Part shown: piece by piece, positions 41,746 through 52,223 of the stretch
Layout of the letters: each line of letters starts with the position of its first letter
Position numbering within the stretch: position 1 is the stretch's first letter
Origin: JAVBKX01 sp031553835
Lineage (GTDB): Bacteria; Bacteroidota; Bacteroidia; Bacteroidales; Azobacteroidaceae
DNA length: 64,000 bases
Assembly: GCA_031553835.1 (NCBI GenBank)
Contig: JAVBKX010000023.1
Coordinates: forward strand, 1 to 64,000
Direction of reading: 5' to 3'
Position numbers and translations under genes: made by a program
Notes under the pieces: model-generated
What the model was told of the DNA's origin: nothing
The model's input: the letters and a program-made list of their open reading frames with translations, nothing else
The model's database searches: none

Positions 41746-44256
41746 ATGAACAAATTTTTTATTGCAATCTTGTTGGGTACTGCTTTGTTTTCGACCGGTT
41801 GCACGGAAACTGCCGGAAAACAAAAACCGGTGAATGAATTACGGGCACCTGCTTATCCGCTGGTGACGATTGACCCATATACCAGTTGCTGGTCATTTGG
41901 AGATAAGTTAGCCGAATCTGTTACGAAACATTGGACTGGTAAAAACTTTCCGCTTATTGGCGCCATTCGTGTAGATGGACAGGTGTACCGATTTATGGGA
42001 AAAGAAGAAATTCAGTTGGCAGCTGTTGCCGGTATGGCTAATGCGCAGCGATGGGCAGGTCGTTATACGATGGAACAACCCAAAGAAGGATGGGAACAAC
42101 CGGATTTTGATGATCAAAAATGGATGGAAGGTCCGGCTGCATTTGGAACTCCTGATATGCATGACCTGGGAACTATATGGACTACAAAAGACATCTGGGT
42201 GCGTCGTGAAGTGGAACTTGCCAATGATATGGATACGATGCCTGTATTTTTGAAATATTCGCATGATGATACTTTTGAATTATATATTAATGGAATACAG
42301 GTTGTAAAAACAGATTATGAATGGCACAATGATGTTGTCGTTGAATTGAGCGCTGAGGTGAAACAATCGCTTCAAAAAGGCAAAAACGTCATTGCTGCAC
42401 ATTGCAATAATAGAACCGGAGGCGGTTATGTCGATTTCGGATTATTCTATAATAAAAGTACGGAATCTTACATGGAGCAAACAGCTACACAACTTTCTGC
42501 TAATGTATTGCCGACCCGGACTATTTATACTTTCACAGCAGGCGGCGTTGATTTGGAACTGATATTTACCAGTCCGCTTTTGTGCGATGATTTGTATTTA
42601 TTATCTCGTCCCGTAAGCTACATCTCTTATCATGTAAAAGCGAATGACAATCAAAAACACGATGTGCAGGTTTATTTTGAAGCAACTCCCGAATGGGCTG
42701 TTGATCAACCGAATCAACTTGTAACAACAGATCGTAAGGAAGCAAATGGTATGACCATGCTTATGACCGGAACGAAAGAACAAAATGTATTGGGAAAAAG
42801 AGGCGATGACCGTCGCATCGATTGGGGCTATTTTTATTTAACCGGAAAAACAAATGATGCTACTACCATGATGTTGTCCGAATATTCAGTTCCTAAAAAA
42901 ATATTTGCAGAAACCGGTAAACTTGAAAATACTATCGATGCATCGCTTTCAGGAAATATCGTAGAACAGAAACCTGCTTTGGCGTACTCTGAAAATTTGG
43001 GAGAAGTGAACAGTAAGAACGCTTCCGGCTATTTGATGTTGGGATACGATGATCTGTATTCCATCCAGTATTTTAATGAAAATATGCCAGCTTACTGGAC
43101 AAAAGATGGAAGTATAAGTATTGATGATGCTTTCAAAAGCGCTGCGGCCGAATATGAACAAATCATTAAACGTTGTGAAAATTTCGATACGAAATTAATG
43201 AAAGATGCAGAAGCTGTCGGCGGAAAACAATATGCAGATCTTTGTGCGTTGGTTTATCGCCAGGCTATTTCAGCTCATAAATTGATAAAAGCTTCGAATG
43301 GTGATTTGGTGTTCTTGTCAAAAGAAAATTTCAGTAATGGTTCGATCGGGACTGTGGATATCACTTATCCGTCTGCTCCTTTATTCCTGCTTTATAATCC
43401 GGAACTGGCTAAGGGCTTGATGAATCATATTTTTTATTACAGCGAAAGTGAAAAATGGACTAAACCCTTTGCTGCGCATGACATTGGAACTTATCCATTA
43501 GGCAACGGGCAAACTTATGGAGGGGATATGCCGGTTGAAGAATCCGGAAATATGTTGATTCTAACGGCTGCCATCGCTGCTGTGGAAGGTAATGCCGGCT
43601 ATGCAGAAAAACATTGGGAAACGTTGACTATATGGACCGATTATTTAGTCGAAAAAGGATTAGATCCGGAAAATCAATTATGTACCGATGACTTTGCCGG
43701 TCATTTTGCTCATAATGCTAACTTATCGGTGAAGGCGATTTTAGGAATTGCTTCTTATGGTCGTTTGGCTGATATGCTTGGAAAGAAAGAGATTGCCGAA
43801 AAATACACTTCGACTGCCAAAGCAATGGCTGAAGAATGGGTTAAGATGGCTGACGACGGCGACCATTACCGTCTGACATTTGACAAACCGGGTACCTGGA
43901 GTCAAAAATACAATCTTGTGTGGGATAAATTATTGAAACTGGATATTTTTCCAAAAGAAGTGGCCGAAAAAGAGATCAAGTATTATTTGACTGTGCAACA
44001 GCCTTTCGGATTACCATTAGACTCCCGTAAAACCTATACTAAAACAGACTGGATTATCTGGACGGCAACGTTGGCCAATGATAAAGCCATTTTTGAGCAG
44101 TTTATTGCTCCGGTTTATAAATATGCTAACGAAACTCCGAGTCGTGTTCCACTTTCTGACTGGCACGAAACTACCGATGCCAAACAAGTGGGATTCCAGG
44201 CGCGTTCTGTGGTCGGTGGATATTATATCAAAATGCTTGAAAAGCAATTGAAGTAA
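41746..44256 (+). CDS. GlutaminaseA-like lipoprotein (DUF5127/DUF4965/DUF1793)
   Basis: 836 residues. The signal ends in a lipobox (FSTGC, Cys near 19). The N-terminal part (about 80-240) contains a jelly-roll-like sandwich (FLKYSHDDTFELYINGIQV), followed by a DUF5127-like region (TRTIYTFTAGGVDLELIFTSPL) and an alpha-helical (alpha/alpha)6-type domain (DLCALVYRQAISAHKLI, DIGTYPLGNGQTYGGDMPVEESGNM, LCTDDFAGHFAHNANLSVKA). This family was first described from a fungal glutaminase, but related proteins occur in polysaccharide loci, so activity is unproven. It is surface or periplasmic. A terminator separates it from the convergent SusC/SusD locus. Confidence 0.85.
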   Translation: MNKFFIAILLGTALFSTGCTETAGKQKPVNELRAPAYPLVTIDPYTSCWSFGDKLAESVTKHWTGKNFPLIGAIRVDGQVYRFMGKEEIQLAAVAGMANAQRWAGRYTMEQPKEGWEQPDFDDQKWMEGPAAFGTPDMHDLGTIWTTKDIWVRREVELANDMDTMPVFLKYSHDDTFELYINGIQVVKTDYEWHNDVVVELSAEVKQSLQKGKNVIAAHCNNRTGGGYVDFGLFYNKSTESYMEQTATQLSANVLPTRTIYTFTAGGVDLELIFTSPLLCDDLYLLSRPVSYISYHVKANDNQKHDVQVYFEATPEWAVDQPNQLVTTDRKEANGMTMLMTGTKEQNVLGKRGDDRRIDWGYFYLTGKTNDATTMMLSEYSVPKKIFAETGKLENTIDASLSGNIVEQKPALAYSENLGEVNSKNASGYLMLGYDDLYSIQYFNENMPAYWTKDGSISIDDAFKSAAAEYEQIIKRCENFDTKLMKDAEAVGGKQYADLCALVYRQAISAHKLIKASNGDLVFLSKENFSNGSIGTVDITYPSAPLFLLYNPELAKGLMNHIFYYSESEKWTKPFAAHDIGTYPLGNGQTYGGDMPVEESGNMLILTAAIAAVEGNAGYAEKHWETLTIWTDYLVEKGLDPENQLCTDDFAGHFAHNANLSVKAILGIASYGRLADMLGKKEIAEKYTSTAKAMAEEWVKMADDGDHYRLTFDKPGTWSQKYNLVWDKLLKLDIFPKEVAEKEIKYYLTVQQPFGLPLDSRKTYTKTDWIIWTATLANDKAIFEQFIAPVYKYANETPSRVPLSDWHETTDAKQVGFQARSVVGGYYIKMLEKQLK

Positions 44257-44284
44257 AGGGGGAAGAGGCGGATAAATAAAAAAA

Positions 44285-44320
44285 GAAGTTGTCCAGGCGG
44301 ACAACTTCGTTTTTTATTTA
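44285..44320. terminator. Bidirectional terminator between GlutaminaseA-like and DUF1735 genes
   Basis: A perfect 10-bp stem (44285-44294 with 44299-44308) and four-base loop, with A-rich sequence before and a T-run after, serves both convergent genes. Confidence 0.9.
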
Positions 44321-44331
44321 TCAGGCTCTTT

Positions 44332-45255
44332 TTATTTACCTATTTGTACCTCTCTCAAAAAATACCCTTTGATATTCCGGCGTACTGGTTCCACTTCCGG
44401 ATTACTCTTATCTAAATATGAGTATTCCATATAAAATTTCATAGATTTTGTTTTTTTGCCGGAGTCTTTCATTTCGATAATGTTCGTTTCTTGGTTCCGC
44501 TCTTTGTTGGGTGTTGCAAATGTAAATTCTATATCAGGGTTGTTTGCCGCCAAATTAAGAGTACTATCGGGATTGATAGTCATATTAACCATGTAATCCT
44601 TTTGAGCGTTTGTTTTATTCAGATAGGCTACAGGAAAAAAACAGGTATTATGATTGATTGTTCCTAAACGTTGCTCGCGGTCGATGGTCAGGTCGCCTTC
44701 CGAACTTCTCTGATTAACAGCCATTGAGTATGTTCCTGAATATTCATTCACCAATACAAAGTTGATCAATGATTGGTTACGCCCATTGATACCTATACTG
44801 TAATCAGAAACAGATACAATTTCTACAGGCAGAACATAATTGAGGTATTTGTTCATATTATTCAATTTGATTTTGATCGGAATTAAAGTGTATTCATCGC
44901 CTGCTTTAATCTTTACCTTAGTCGTTTCAAACTCGTAAGCGGCTTCAGGAAGTAATGAATAATAGGAAGATGTTTCGTTTCTGAATTTTTCAAAATTATA
45001 GGCTTCTAAATTTTCCGGTTTTACGGCCACTTCCACTTCTATATCTTTTGAAAGGATTGAAGTGCCGCTGACCGAAACGCTTATGGTCGTCAGAAATTCG
45101 GCCTGATTACTATATGGTATATTCCATTCGTGAAAACCATTGCGCGTGATGACCGCATATTTTTCAAATTGTTCATCAGGCAACTTGTCGTCACATCCTG
45201 TTATAAACAGAATACTCAAGATGCTTAAAAATAAATATATTTTTTTCATATTCAT
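44332..45255 (-). CDS. Surface lipoprotein with DUF1735-type domains (SusE-like position)
   Basis: 307 residues with a lipobox (LFITGC, Cys near 21). Two beta-sandwich parts follow: a DUF1735-like N-terminal domain (VSVSGTSILSKDIEVEVAVKP, KIKAGDEYTLIPIKIKL, NYVLPVEIVSVSDY) and a C-terminal domain (EYSGTYSM, DREQRLGTINHNTCFFPVAYL). Such proteins are surface glycan-binding partners of SusC/SusD. It is the last gene of the four-gene locus, eight bases after susD. The ligand is unknown. Confidence 0.85.
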   Translation of the reverse strand: MNMKKIYLFLSILSILFITGCDDKLPDEQFEKYAVITRNGFHEWNIPYSNQAEFLTTISVSVSGTSILSKDIEVEVAVKPENLEAYNFEKFRNETSSYYSLLPEAAYEFETTKVKIKAGDEYTLIPIKIKLNNMNKYLNYVLPVEIVSVSDYSIGINGRNQSLINFVLVNEYSGTYSMAVNQRSSEGDLTIDREQRLGTINHNTCFFPVAYLNKTNAQKDYMVNMTINPDSTLNLAANNPDIEFTFATPNKERNQETNIIEMKDSGKKTKSMKFYMEYSYLDKSNPEVEPVRRNIKGYFLREVQIGK

Positions 45256-45263
45256 TGATGGAT

Positions 45264-47249
45264 TTATTCCCAGCCGGGATTTTGTATTAATTTTTTATTT
45301 TTCACAAGCTCATCTTTAGGGATTGGCCACAGGTACATTTGGGGTAAAAATATTTTGGGCATATCAGCCACTCTTTCTTCAAAGAACCGTTGTTTTTGTT
45401 CGTTGGTATTATTCATGTCCACATTCAATCCCATGATGGGTTGATTTTCTTCTATGCTGGCATCTTTCCATCTTCGTAAGTCGAAATACCGGGAAGATTC
45501 CAGAAAGAATTCCACTTGCCTTTCCCTTTTAATTTCCTTTTTGAATTGGTCGTAGTTGTTGTAAACAGCATCTGTCAGATCCGGTAATCCGGCTCTGAAG
45601 CGAACCCGGCTGAATCCGTAGCGCATGCCGCTTCCGGAAGCGATGGATCCGATTTCTCTTTTTACCACAATGTTGCCTTGCTCGGAATAGGATGGTATTT
45701 CGTAAGTCTTCCCGGATTTTAATTCATTTAATGCTTCTGCATACCACAGCAGAACATCGGCATAACGTATGGTAGGTTCTACTTTATATTTCCGTTGTCC
45801 ACCGATATTCCAGGAATCGTCGGGATGATAATATTTCTTTACGCCGATGCCGGTACGTAAAAAGAAATTCGGCTCGGATAATCTTTTTCCGCTGGGATCG
45901 TCTTTATAATAAAAATATTGTAATCCGATTTTTTGAGTTTCAGTAGTACTGCCGTTTTCCCAAACACTGCCGTTGTATGCAATGGAGGCATAAAGCCGGG
46001 GCTCACGATTGGCATATCGTAAGGATACATCATTGCCGATATATGGATAATCTGATGCAGACATCGTGAAACCGGTTGTTGTATAGGAATATTCCGGATT
46101 GGATTTAGCGATCGGATTTCCGTCGCACATCAAATAGGCTTTTTCCTGTTTAAGTGAAGCACAGATTGTGTTCCAGCATATCATTTGGCGAGGTGCGGCA
46201 TGTTGTACGATATCATTCAGGTCAAAGCTGGTATAACTTTGGCGGGTGAAAATAAATTCAGGGTTTTTGGTTGCAGTTACTTCCCCATTGAAGCATTGCT
46301 GATAAGATTTGAATGGATCAATGCCTGCATTTCCATTCGGATAGGGTATGTTAGCTGAAGGCAAGGAAGACGGGACAGGGATAGTTGTATCATCTGCTTT
46401 TACAGTTAACAGTTCATACGCCCCTAAATCAATGACTTCTTTGGCGGCAGCAGCAGCTTTGGCCCATTTTTCTTCGCTGTATTCCGCATTAATCAATGGC
46501 TTGCCGGCATTATCTGTCAAATTTTGTAATTCCATATTTCCATTGTACAGAGGACTTGCTGCATATAATAATACCTTTGCCTTAGTGGCCAATGCGGCGC
46601 CTCGAGTAGCCAGTCCCCACCGGGCAGCATTACGTGTGAGAGGAAGTACTCTTGCTGCCTGATCTAATTCCTGGCAAATATAATTAACACAGTCATCGTA
46701 TGTGTTTCTGGCTACAGCCAGGTCATTGTAACTCAGACTGATATCTTGACCGTCTTCAGGCATAATAGGCACAGGGCCGTATTGCTTGATGAGCATCCAG
46801 TAAAAATACGCCCTCAGAAAACGAGCCTGAGCTCGTAAATCTTCTTTTTCGCTATTGGATAATTCGGGGCAGTTGCTGACTCGATAAATAAATATCGAAG
46901 CTCTTCTGATACCTATGTACAAATGTCCCCAACGATTTTCGCTCAATTGGTTGGTCGCCGAATATTCACAGTTTTGATATTGCTTGCAGAGCGTTTCCCA
47001 GTCGCCGAAGATAGCTTCGTCGGAGGCAAAGCAGAAAGCGGTTGTTCCTTTATTGGCGATTTCGGCGCCTTGATTGTTTAAGAAACTGTAAGTATCCCAA
47101 AGCCATTCTTCGGTATAGTTTTTCTTTAAGAATACGGTATCTATGGTCAACATATCATTGACATATTGATCGACCGAAAGGAAATCATCGCAAGAATAGA
47201 GACTTGCCAACGATATCACGGATAATAAAAATATATATATTGTTCTCAT
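45264..47249 (-). CDS. SusD/RagB-family outer-membrane lipoprotein
   Basis: 661 residues. The lipobox is SLYSC (Cys near 20), followed by the SusD opening CDDFLSVDQYVND. Helical TPR-like units (LRAQARFLRAYFYWMLIKQYG is the classic SusD block), RYADVLLWYAEALNEL and the C-terminal RRWKDASIEENQP and LWPIPKDEL blocks are all diagnostic. It covers the SusC pore and captures the glycan or peptide. The partner SusC starts 12 bases upstream in the operon. Confidence 0.96.
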   Translation of the reverse strand: MRTIYIFLLSVISLASLYSCDDFLSVDQYVNDMLTIDTVFLKKNYTEEWLWDTYSFLNNQGAEIANKGTTAFCFASDEAIFGDWETLCKQYQNCEYSATNQLSENRWGHLYIGIRRASIFIYRVSNCPELSNSEKEDLRAQARFLRAYFYWMLIKQYGPVPIMPEDGQDISLSYNDLAVARNTYDDCVNYICQELDQAARVLPLTRNAARWGLATRGAALATKAKVLLYAASPLYNGNMELQNLTDNAGKPLINAEYSEEKWAKAAAAAKEVIDLGAYELLTVKADDTTIPVPSSLPSANIPYPNGNAGIDPFKSYQQCFNGEVTATKNPEFIFTRQSYTSFDLNDIVQHAAPRQMICWNTICASLKQEKAYLMCDGNPIAKSNPEYSYTTTGFTMSASDYPYIGNDVSLRYANREPRLYASIAYNGSVWENGSTTETQKIGLQYFYYKDDPSGKRLSEPNFFLRTGIGVKKYYHPDDSWNIGGQRKYKVEPTIRYADVLLWYAEALNELKSGKTYEIPSYSEQGNIVVKREIGSIASGSGMRYGFSRVRFRAGLPDLTDAVYNNYDQFKKEIKRERQVEFFLESSRYFDLRRWKDASIEENQPIMGLNVDMNNTNEQKQRFFEERVADMPKIFLPQMYLWPIPKDELVKNKKLIQNPGWE

Positions 47250-47261
47250 ATCTGTGTTTGT

Positions 47262-50200
47262 TTAAAAATTAACAGTTAATCCCAACGTGAAATTCTTTTG
47301 TATCGGATATCTTGCACCATTATCTGAAGCCAGTTCCGGATCCCACCATCCGAATTCATCCCATACACAGAGATTATTGCCAAGGAAATAGATCCGGGCA
47401 TTTTCCATCAGGAGTTTTCTGGTGATTTTTTTAGGGATTGTATAGCCAACAGTCAGATTTTTTAAACGGAGATACCGTGAGTTGCGCAACCAAAAAGATG
47501 ATGCCCGGTTGTTGTTCTGGTTGTTGCCATAGGTCAAACGGGGGAACGTGGCATTTGAGTTTTCTGTTGCAGGATTACCTGATATTTCTCTGGAAATCCA
47601 ACGTTGATCCGGGTTGGCTACTACTTGCATGATATTGCCGACTTCTCCTCCCTGAAATGGATAGACGCCTGATCCGCCTACGAAAAAGTCACAATTGCCG
47701 GCGCCCTGAAACAAGACATTAAAATCAAATCCGTTCCATTCAACACTGAATCCCATTCCATAAATCAAGCCGGGAGTAGTAGTATAACCTATCGGTACAA
47801 TATCGTCTTCGTTGATTACACCATCACCATTGACATCTTTATATTTTATATCGCCGGGTAGCACCGGGCCGAAATTTTGTTTGGGGCTATTGATAATGTC
47901 TTCTTCATCTTTAAACAATCCCAATGCTATCAATCCTCTGGTTTGATAGAGCCGGTATCCTTGTGTCATTTTATATGGCAAAGCATTTGCAGGTTCGTCA
48001 TATTCCAGGACATCAGTGTTGGTATAAGTAATATTACCGCGAACGGTATAAGAAACTTTACCGATGTTGTCGGAGAAAGCGGCTGTGCCATCGAAGCCTT
48101 TATTTTCCATCTTTCCCACATTGGCCCAAGGAATCTGATTGCCGCTTAGTCCTGCGGTAGCGGGCATGTGATCACGTTTTTTGAATATATTTTCCCGCGT
48201 ATCTTTAAATATATCTACAGTCATAGAGAATTTATCAAACAGGCCGACATCAATACCTATATTATGTTTGATTGCAGTTTCCCAGGTTAGATGAGGAGTA
48301 CCGATGGTGGTGATGGAAACACCGTTGAGGCTGGTTTGACCTGTTTCCCCTAAGTGGTAGCGACTGGATCTTTCGACAACAGAAATATAAGGAAAGCGTG
48401 TATCGTTTGATAGTCTGTCATTTCCAACTTCCCCATAAGAATATCTTAATTTCAGATTACTTAACCAGGGTGCATGATTAGCGATAAAAGGTTCGTTAGA
48501 CAGAAGCCATCCTGCGGCGATGGCCGGAAAAAAACCAAAGCGTTTTCCCTTTTCAAAATTTTCCGAACCGGTGTATCCGAAATTGAATTCCAGGAAATAC
48601 CGGTCGATAAATGAATACGTTGCTCTTCCTGATAAAGCCATATTCTTTTTTGGAATAGCAGCGAAGATATTCTCACCGGCGTCATTCCTGGAATATTCTT
48701 GTTGATAGTACAACAATAATCCGCTAACACGATGTTTCTCTGCAAATATTTGGTCATAATTCAGGTTGAGTTCGCCATAATATCTTTTATCTCCCCACGA
48801 ACCGGTGTTTTGCTTCAGCGGACTGGCTTCCAGGACTCTGGTGAGTACCATATCGCCCCTTCCGTCGCGTTGCGTTTCCGCTTTATATAAGTCCGGGTTT
48901 TTTAATCGGTTTACATAATTTTCCCCATAAGCGTCGTAAGAAAAACGAGCGTAAAAGTTCAGCCCTTTCGTAATAAAGTCTAAATTTTGCTTCAAACCAA
49001 TGTTGGTTTCCATTTTATTTTGCCAGAATTCTCTGTACCCCATTTCATTTAATAAAACGTAAGGATTTGTTTGGTTTCCGGTACCGTATGTTGGCCATAA
49101 TCCATTGAAATAGATTTTAGGGACTGTAACGGGCGTGAGTGTGGCAAAAGAAGCATACAATTCGTCCGAGTCTTGACTTCCCGGCCGATTTTGGGAGGCC
49201 ATCCATCCGGCCACGCCTAATTCCACGACTGTAGATGTGGTTACGTTGACATCTACATTTGAACGGAAATTATAACGCTTGTAGTTTGTGTTTGTATCAT
49301 AATTTTTCATATTGTCGGCTTTATACAAACCGTCTTCATCATAATATGCTGCGGAAATGAAATAACGGGCAGTAGAACCTCCACCGCTTATGTTAACCAT
49401 TGCACGCCCACTGGTAGTGGTTTCATTCAATATTTCATTTTGCCAATCCATATTGGGGTATAAGTCCGGATCCAATCGATACTGTATGATCCGCATTTCG
49501 GATGGTGTATATTTTGGATCTTCATCTCTGGTTATCCGGGCTTCATTAGCCATTGTGGCGTACGTTCCGGCATCTACATATTTGGGCATCCGGGAAGGTG
49601 TGGTAATACCATATTCTACTTTAGCATTAATATTTACTTTTCCGGAAGCTCCCCTTTTTGTCGTGATGATTACTACGCCATTAGCACCTCTGTTTCCATA
49701 AATTGCAGTAGCGGAAGCATCTTTCAAAACAGAAAAGGACTCAATGTCTTCCACATTCACTTCGTTGAAATTCCGTTCAATCCCATCTACCAATACTAAT
49801 GCACTGGCATTAGCCCCGAATGTGCTGATACCCCGAATCCAGAATTCCGAATAATTTTGACCAGGCTCACCGCTTTTTTGCATGGCAATAATCCCGGCAA
49901 CATTTCCAGCCAGAGCATTACTCAAATTGGCTGATGATGTATTTTTCAATAGCGGAGTTTCTACGGAGGTAATGGCTCCCACGACACTTACTTTACGTTG
50001 AACTCCCGATCCGACCACGGTTACTTCATCTATAACAGCCGAACTCTCGCTCAGGGCGACGTTAATCGTCGTCTTGCCCTGAATGGCTATTTCTTTTGTT
50101 TCGTATCCTAAATAAGAAAAGATAAGCACGTCATTTTCTCCGGCTTTAATTTTGTAGTTTCCATCCATGTCAGTAGCGGTTCCAAGACCCGGTTGGTTTT

Positions 50201-50357
50201 TGACGACTACCATAGCGCCGATCAGAGGTCCATGGCTATTATCAGTTACTTTTCCTGTTATTGTAACATTAGTCTGAGCCATTACATTGATGGTTGCAAG
50301 TAGCATGGCCATCAATATCAGCCGTTTTTTATTTTGTTTTATAATGAAATTTCTCAT
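47262..50357 (-). CDS. SusC/RagA-family TonB-dependent transporter
   Basis: 1031 residues. After a signal peptide come a carboxypeptidase-D-like repeat domain (ITGKVTDNSHGPLIGAMVVV), a TonB-box region (VIDEVTVVGSGVQRKVSVVGAI), the plug (ALAGNVAGIIAMQKSGEPGQ, FWIRGISTFG, DASATAIYGNRGANGVVIITTK), and a 22-strand barrel ending LGLTVNF. It takes up oligomers too large for porins using the proton motive force via TonB/ExbBD. It lies after the NHL/TIG lipoprotein gene and before susD. The substrate cannot be stated. Confidence 0.97.
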   Translation of the reverse strand: MRNFIIKQNKKRLILMAMLLATINVMAQTNVTITGKVTDNSHGPLIGAMVVVKNQPGLGTATDMDGNYKIKAGENDVLIFSYLGYETKEIAIQGKTTINVALSESSAVIDEVTVVGSGVQRKVSVVGAITSVETPLLKNTSSANLSNALAGNVAGIIAMQKSGEPGQNYSEFWIRGISTFGANASALVLVDGIERNFNEVNVEDIESFSVLKDASATAIYGNRGANGVVIITTKRGASGKVNINAKVEYGITTPSRMPKYVDAGTYATMANEARITRDEDPKYTPSEMRIIQYRLDPDLYPNMDWQNEILNETTTSGRAMVNISGGGSTARYFISAAYYDEDGLYKADNMKNYDTNTNYKRYNFRSNVDVNVTTSTVVELGVAGWMASQNRPGSQDSDELYASFATLTPVTVPKIYFNGLWPTYGTGNQTNPYVLLNEMGYREFWQNKMETNIGLKQNLDFITKGLNFYARFSYDAYGENYVNRLKNPDLYKAETQRDGRGDMVLTRVLEASPLKQNTGSWGDKRYYGELNLNYDQIFAEKHRVSGLLLYYQQEYSRNDAGENIFAAIPKKNMALSGRATYSFIDRYFLEFNFGYTGSENFEKGKRFGFFPAIAAGWLLSNEPFIANHAPWLSNLKLRYSYGEVGNDRLSNDTRFPYISVVERSSRYHLGETGQTSLNGVSITTIGTPHLTWETAIKHNIGIDVGLFDKFSMTVDIFKDTRENIFKKRDHMPATAGLSGNQIPWANVGKMENKGFDGTAAFSDNIGKVSYTVRGNITYTNTDVLEYDEPANALPYKMTQGYRLYQTRGLIALGLFKDEEDIINSPKQNFGPVLPGDIKYKDVNGDGVINEDDIVPIGYTTTPGLIYGMGFSVEWNGFDFNVLFQGAGNCDFFVGGSGVYPFQGGEVGNIMQVVANPDQRWISREISGNPATENSNATFPRLTYGNNQNNNRASSFWLRNSRYLRLKNLTVGYTIPKKITRKLLMENARIYFLGNNLCVWDEFGWWDPELASDNGARYPIQKNFTLGLTVNF

Positions 50358-50380
50358 ATTTTTATTGTGTTCATTCAGTT

Positions 50381-51688
50381 CTAATCTATTTTTATCATTC
50401 GTACACGGTGGTTTTTCGTGTCTGCGACATATAGGGTTCCATCTTTGTCGATAGCGACTCCCATGGGTTCATTGAATTTTGCCTGAGAAGGTTTACCATC
50501 AAGATAGCCCTTTTCTCCACCTATTCCAGCATAAGTAGATACAACTCCGTCCGGAGTTATTTTCCGGATAGTATGGTTGATTAATTCAGCTACATACAGA
50601 TTTCCATCTTCATCAGTACATCCTTGGAAGGGTAAATTAAATCGGGCGGCTTGTCCAACACCATCTACATACCCCGATTGCCATTGTGTCCCTGCAAAAA
50701 TGGTGGGATTTTCCAACGTTTTGGTGGTTGGGTTATACTTTGATTTATATACAGCATGGGTATCAGCTCCCATAAGGAACAATGTCCTTCCATCCCTTGA
50801 GAATGCTATACTGATAAAATTGTTGTCTCCGAGAGTTGTAGCCAGAGTTGAGGTTTTTGTGGTCATGTCATACCGGAAAACACTACCTCCGGGTTTCGCG
50901 GCATAAAAGATCATCCCATCAATTGGATTAACAGCAACATCCGAAGTTTGGCGTTGTTTTAGTAATTCACGGGCATTCATGAACCCATTTTCCCGCGTAG
51001 TTGTGAATACGCCGACACTATTATCGCCTCCTCCTTCATTGGTAATGAATAATGTATCCTGGTTGCGTGAAAATGCGAGCATAACCGGATTTGACATTCC
51101 ACCCGAGCCTCTAAATGGCGATGTTACTTCATTTCGAGTTTGGGAGATCACCCGAAGTCCCCGGTTGTTTTCAATGAGGTAAATGTCTCCTTCATTGTCG
51201 ATAGTCAGGGTTCGGGGTTCAACTAACCATGCTTCTTCAATCGTGCCGTTGACAACTTCACTGCTTCCATCGTTTTTAGTGTGTCCGCAAAGGGTTGAAA
51301 CCATTTGGGAAAAGCGGTACTCAAAGTTTTTGTCGAACGTAAAACTTTGTTTTTCATCTCCCAGACCGATACTTACTGTTACCGGACCAATATCTGCTCT
51401 TCTGGGCACTACAGCATAAATCTGAGTGTCATTCACCCCGATTACTCTGGCATTTTTGCCGTTTACCGATACCCTGACCAGCGAAGTATCGCTTCCAAAA
51501 TTCTCTCCTGCAATAATCAATTGCGTTCCGACACCTCCACTATCAGGCAGAAACTCATTGCAAACGATTGGAATTTTGGGATTGTACACAGGCGTGCTAC
51601 TGTCATTATCCTTGCAACCAACGCAAATGGATAAGATGAAAAGGATAAAGAGAACGCCATTCTTTAAAAACCAGAATGTTTTTGTCAT
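50381..51688 (-). CDS. IPT/TIG and NHL-repeat lipoprotein (SusC/D accessory)
   Basis: 435 residues with a lipobox (LSICVGC, Cys near 24). An IPT/TIG immunoglobulin-like domain (about 40-130; FLPDSGGVGTQLIIAGENFG) is followed by an NHL-type six-bladed propeller (about 135-435) with blades such as GSVFRYDM, ARFNLPFQGCTDEDGNLYVAE and FNEPMGVAIDKDGTLYVAD. No catalytic motif is seen; it is likely a surface binding protein. It is the first gene of the operon, 24 bases before susC. I recall similar proteins at the head or tail of other SusC/SusD loci. Confidence 0.88.
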   Translation of the reverse strand: MTKTFWFLKNGVLFILFILSICVGCKDNDSSTPVYNPKIPIVCNEFLPDSGGVGTQLIIAGENFGSDTSLVRVSVNGKNARVIGVNDTQIYAVVPRRADIGPVTVSIGLGDEKQSFTFDKNFEYRFSQMVSTLCGHTKNDGSSEVVNGTIEEAWLVEPRTLTIDNEGDIYLIENNRGLRVISQTRNEVTSPFRGSGGMSNPVMLAFSRNQDTLFITNEGGGDNSVGVFTTTRENGFMNARELLKQRQTSDVAVNPIDGMIFYAAKPGGSVFRYDMTTKTSTLATTLGDNNFISIAFSRDGRTLFLMGADTHAVYKSKYNPTTKTLENPTIFAGTQWQSGYVDGVGQAARFNLPFQGCTDEDGNLYVAELINHTIRKITPDGVVSTYAGIGGEKGYLDGKPSQAKFNEPMGVAIDKDGTLYVADTKNHRVRMIKID

Positions 51689-52223
51689 GTTATTAAAATA
51701 TTAAATGAAACAATAAAAGGGTTGTTATTATTCAAGAACAGCAGTCCAACCACCGTTTTTTTGCTACTTTAATGTTGATTGTATTTCTTTTTTTGATTGG
51801 CGTTTTATTCTTGCAGTAATCTATTGCCTGGTGATTGGCATTTATCTCATTTTCTTGATGAGTCATGTCATACATCTTTCCGGGAGTCGGGAATGAGAAA
51901 TTCAATTCTAATTTTGTTTTCAAGGTAATTACATTTATATGTTAAGATTAATTGTATTTTATTTTACATAAATGTTTTGCAAATGTAAATAAAATTTTAA
52001 AATAATAAAATAAAATGACAATTATTTTTATTTGTAATGTAATTTTAATGTTGCCTTGAATATTGTTCGTATGACTTGTTAATGTAAGGTAATATTGTGG
52101 TATTAAGCCGAATAGACACATCGGACACATTATGGTTTATGTGAAATGTAAATTAAAACAATGAAAAAATCCGGGTGCCCGATGTATCTATGCGGTTTGA
52201 CAAAAATAATAGCTTAGTATTGG
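51689..52223. other. 535-base AT-rich interval upstream of the SusC/SusD locus
   Basis: No gene is supported. A minus-strand -7-like TACATTTG is at 51980-51987, the only promoter candidate for the locus, about 290 bases before its first gene. The part from 51950 to 52110 is extremely AT-rich. A 63-codon frame opening with TTG exists at 51732-51923 but is not convincing. The right end (52130-52223) lies past the GH32-like stop. Confidence 0.45.

Noticed and set aside
51732..51923. 63-codon minus-strand frame upstream of the SusC/SusD locus
   Set aside because: It opens only with TTG, has no ribosome-binding signal, no recognisable domain and lies in AT-rich promoter sequence.
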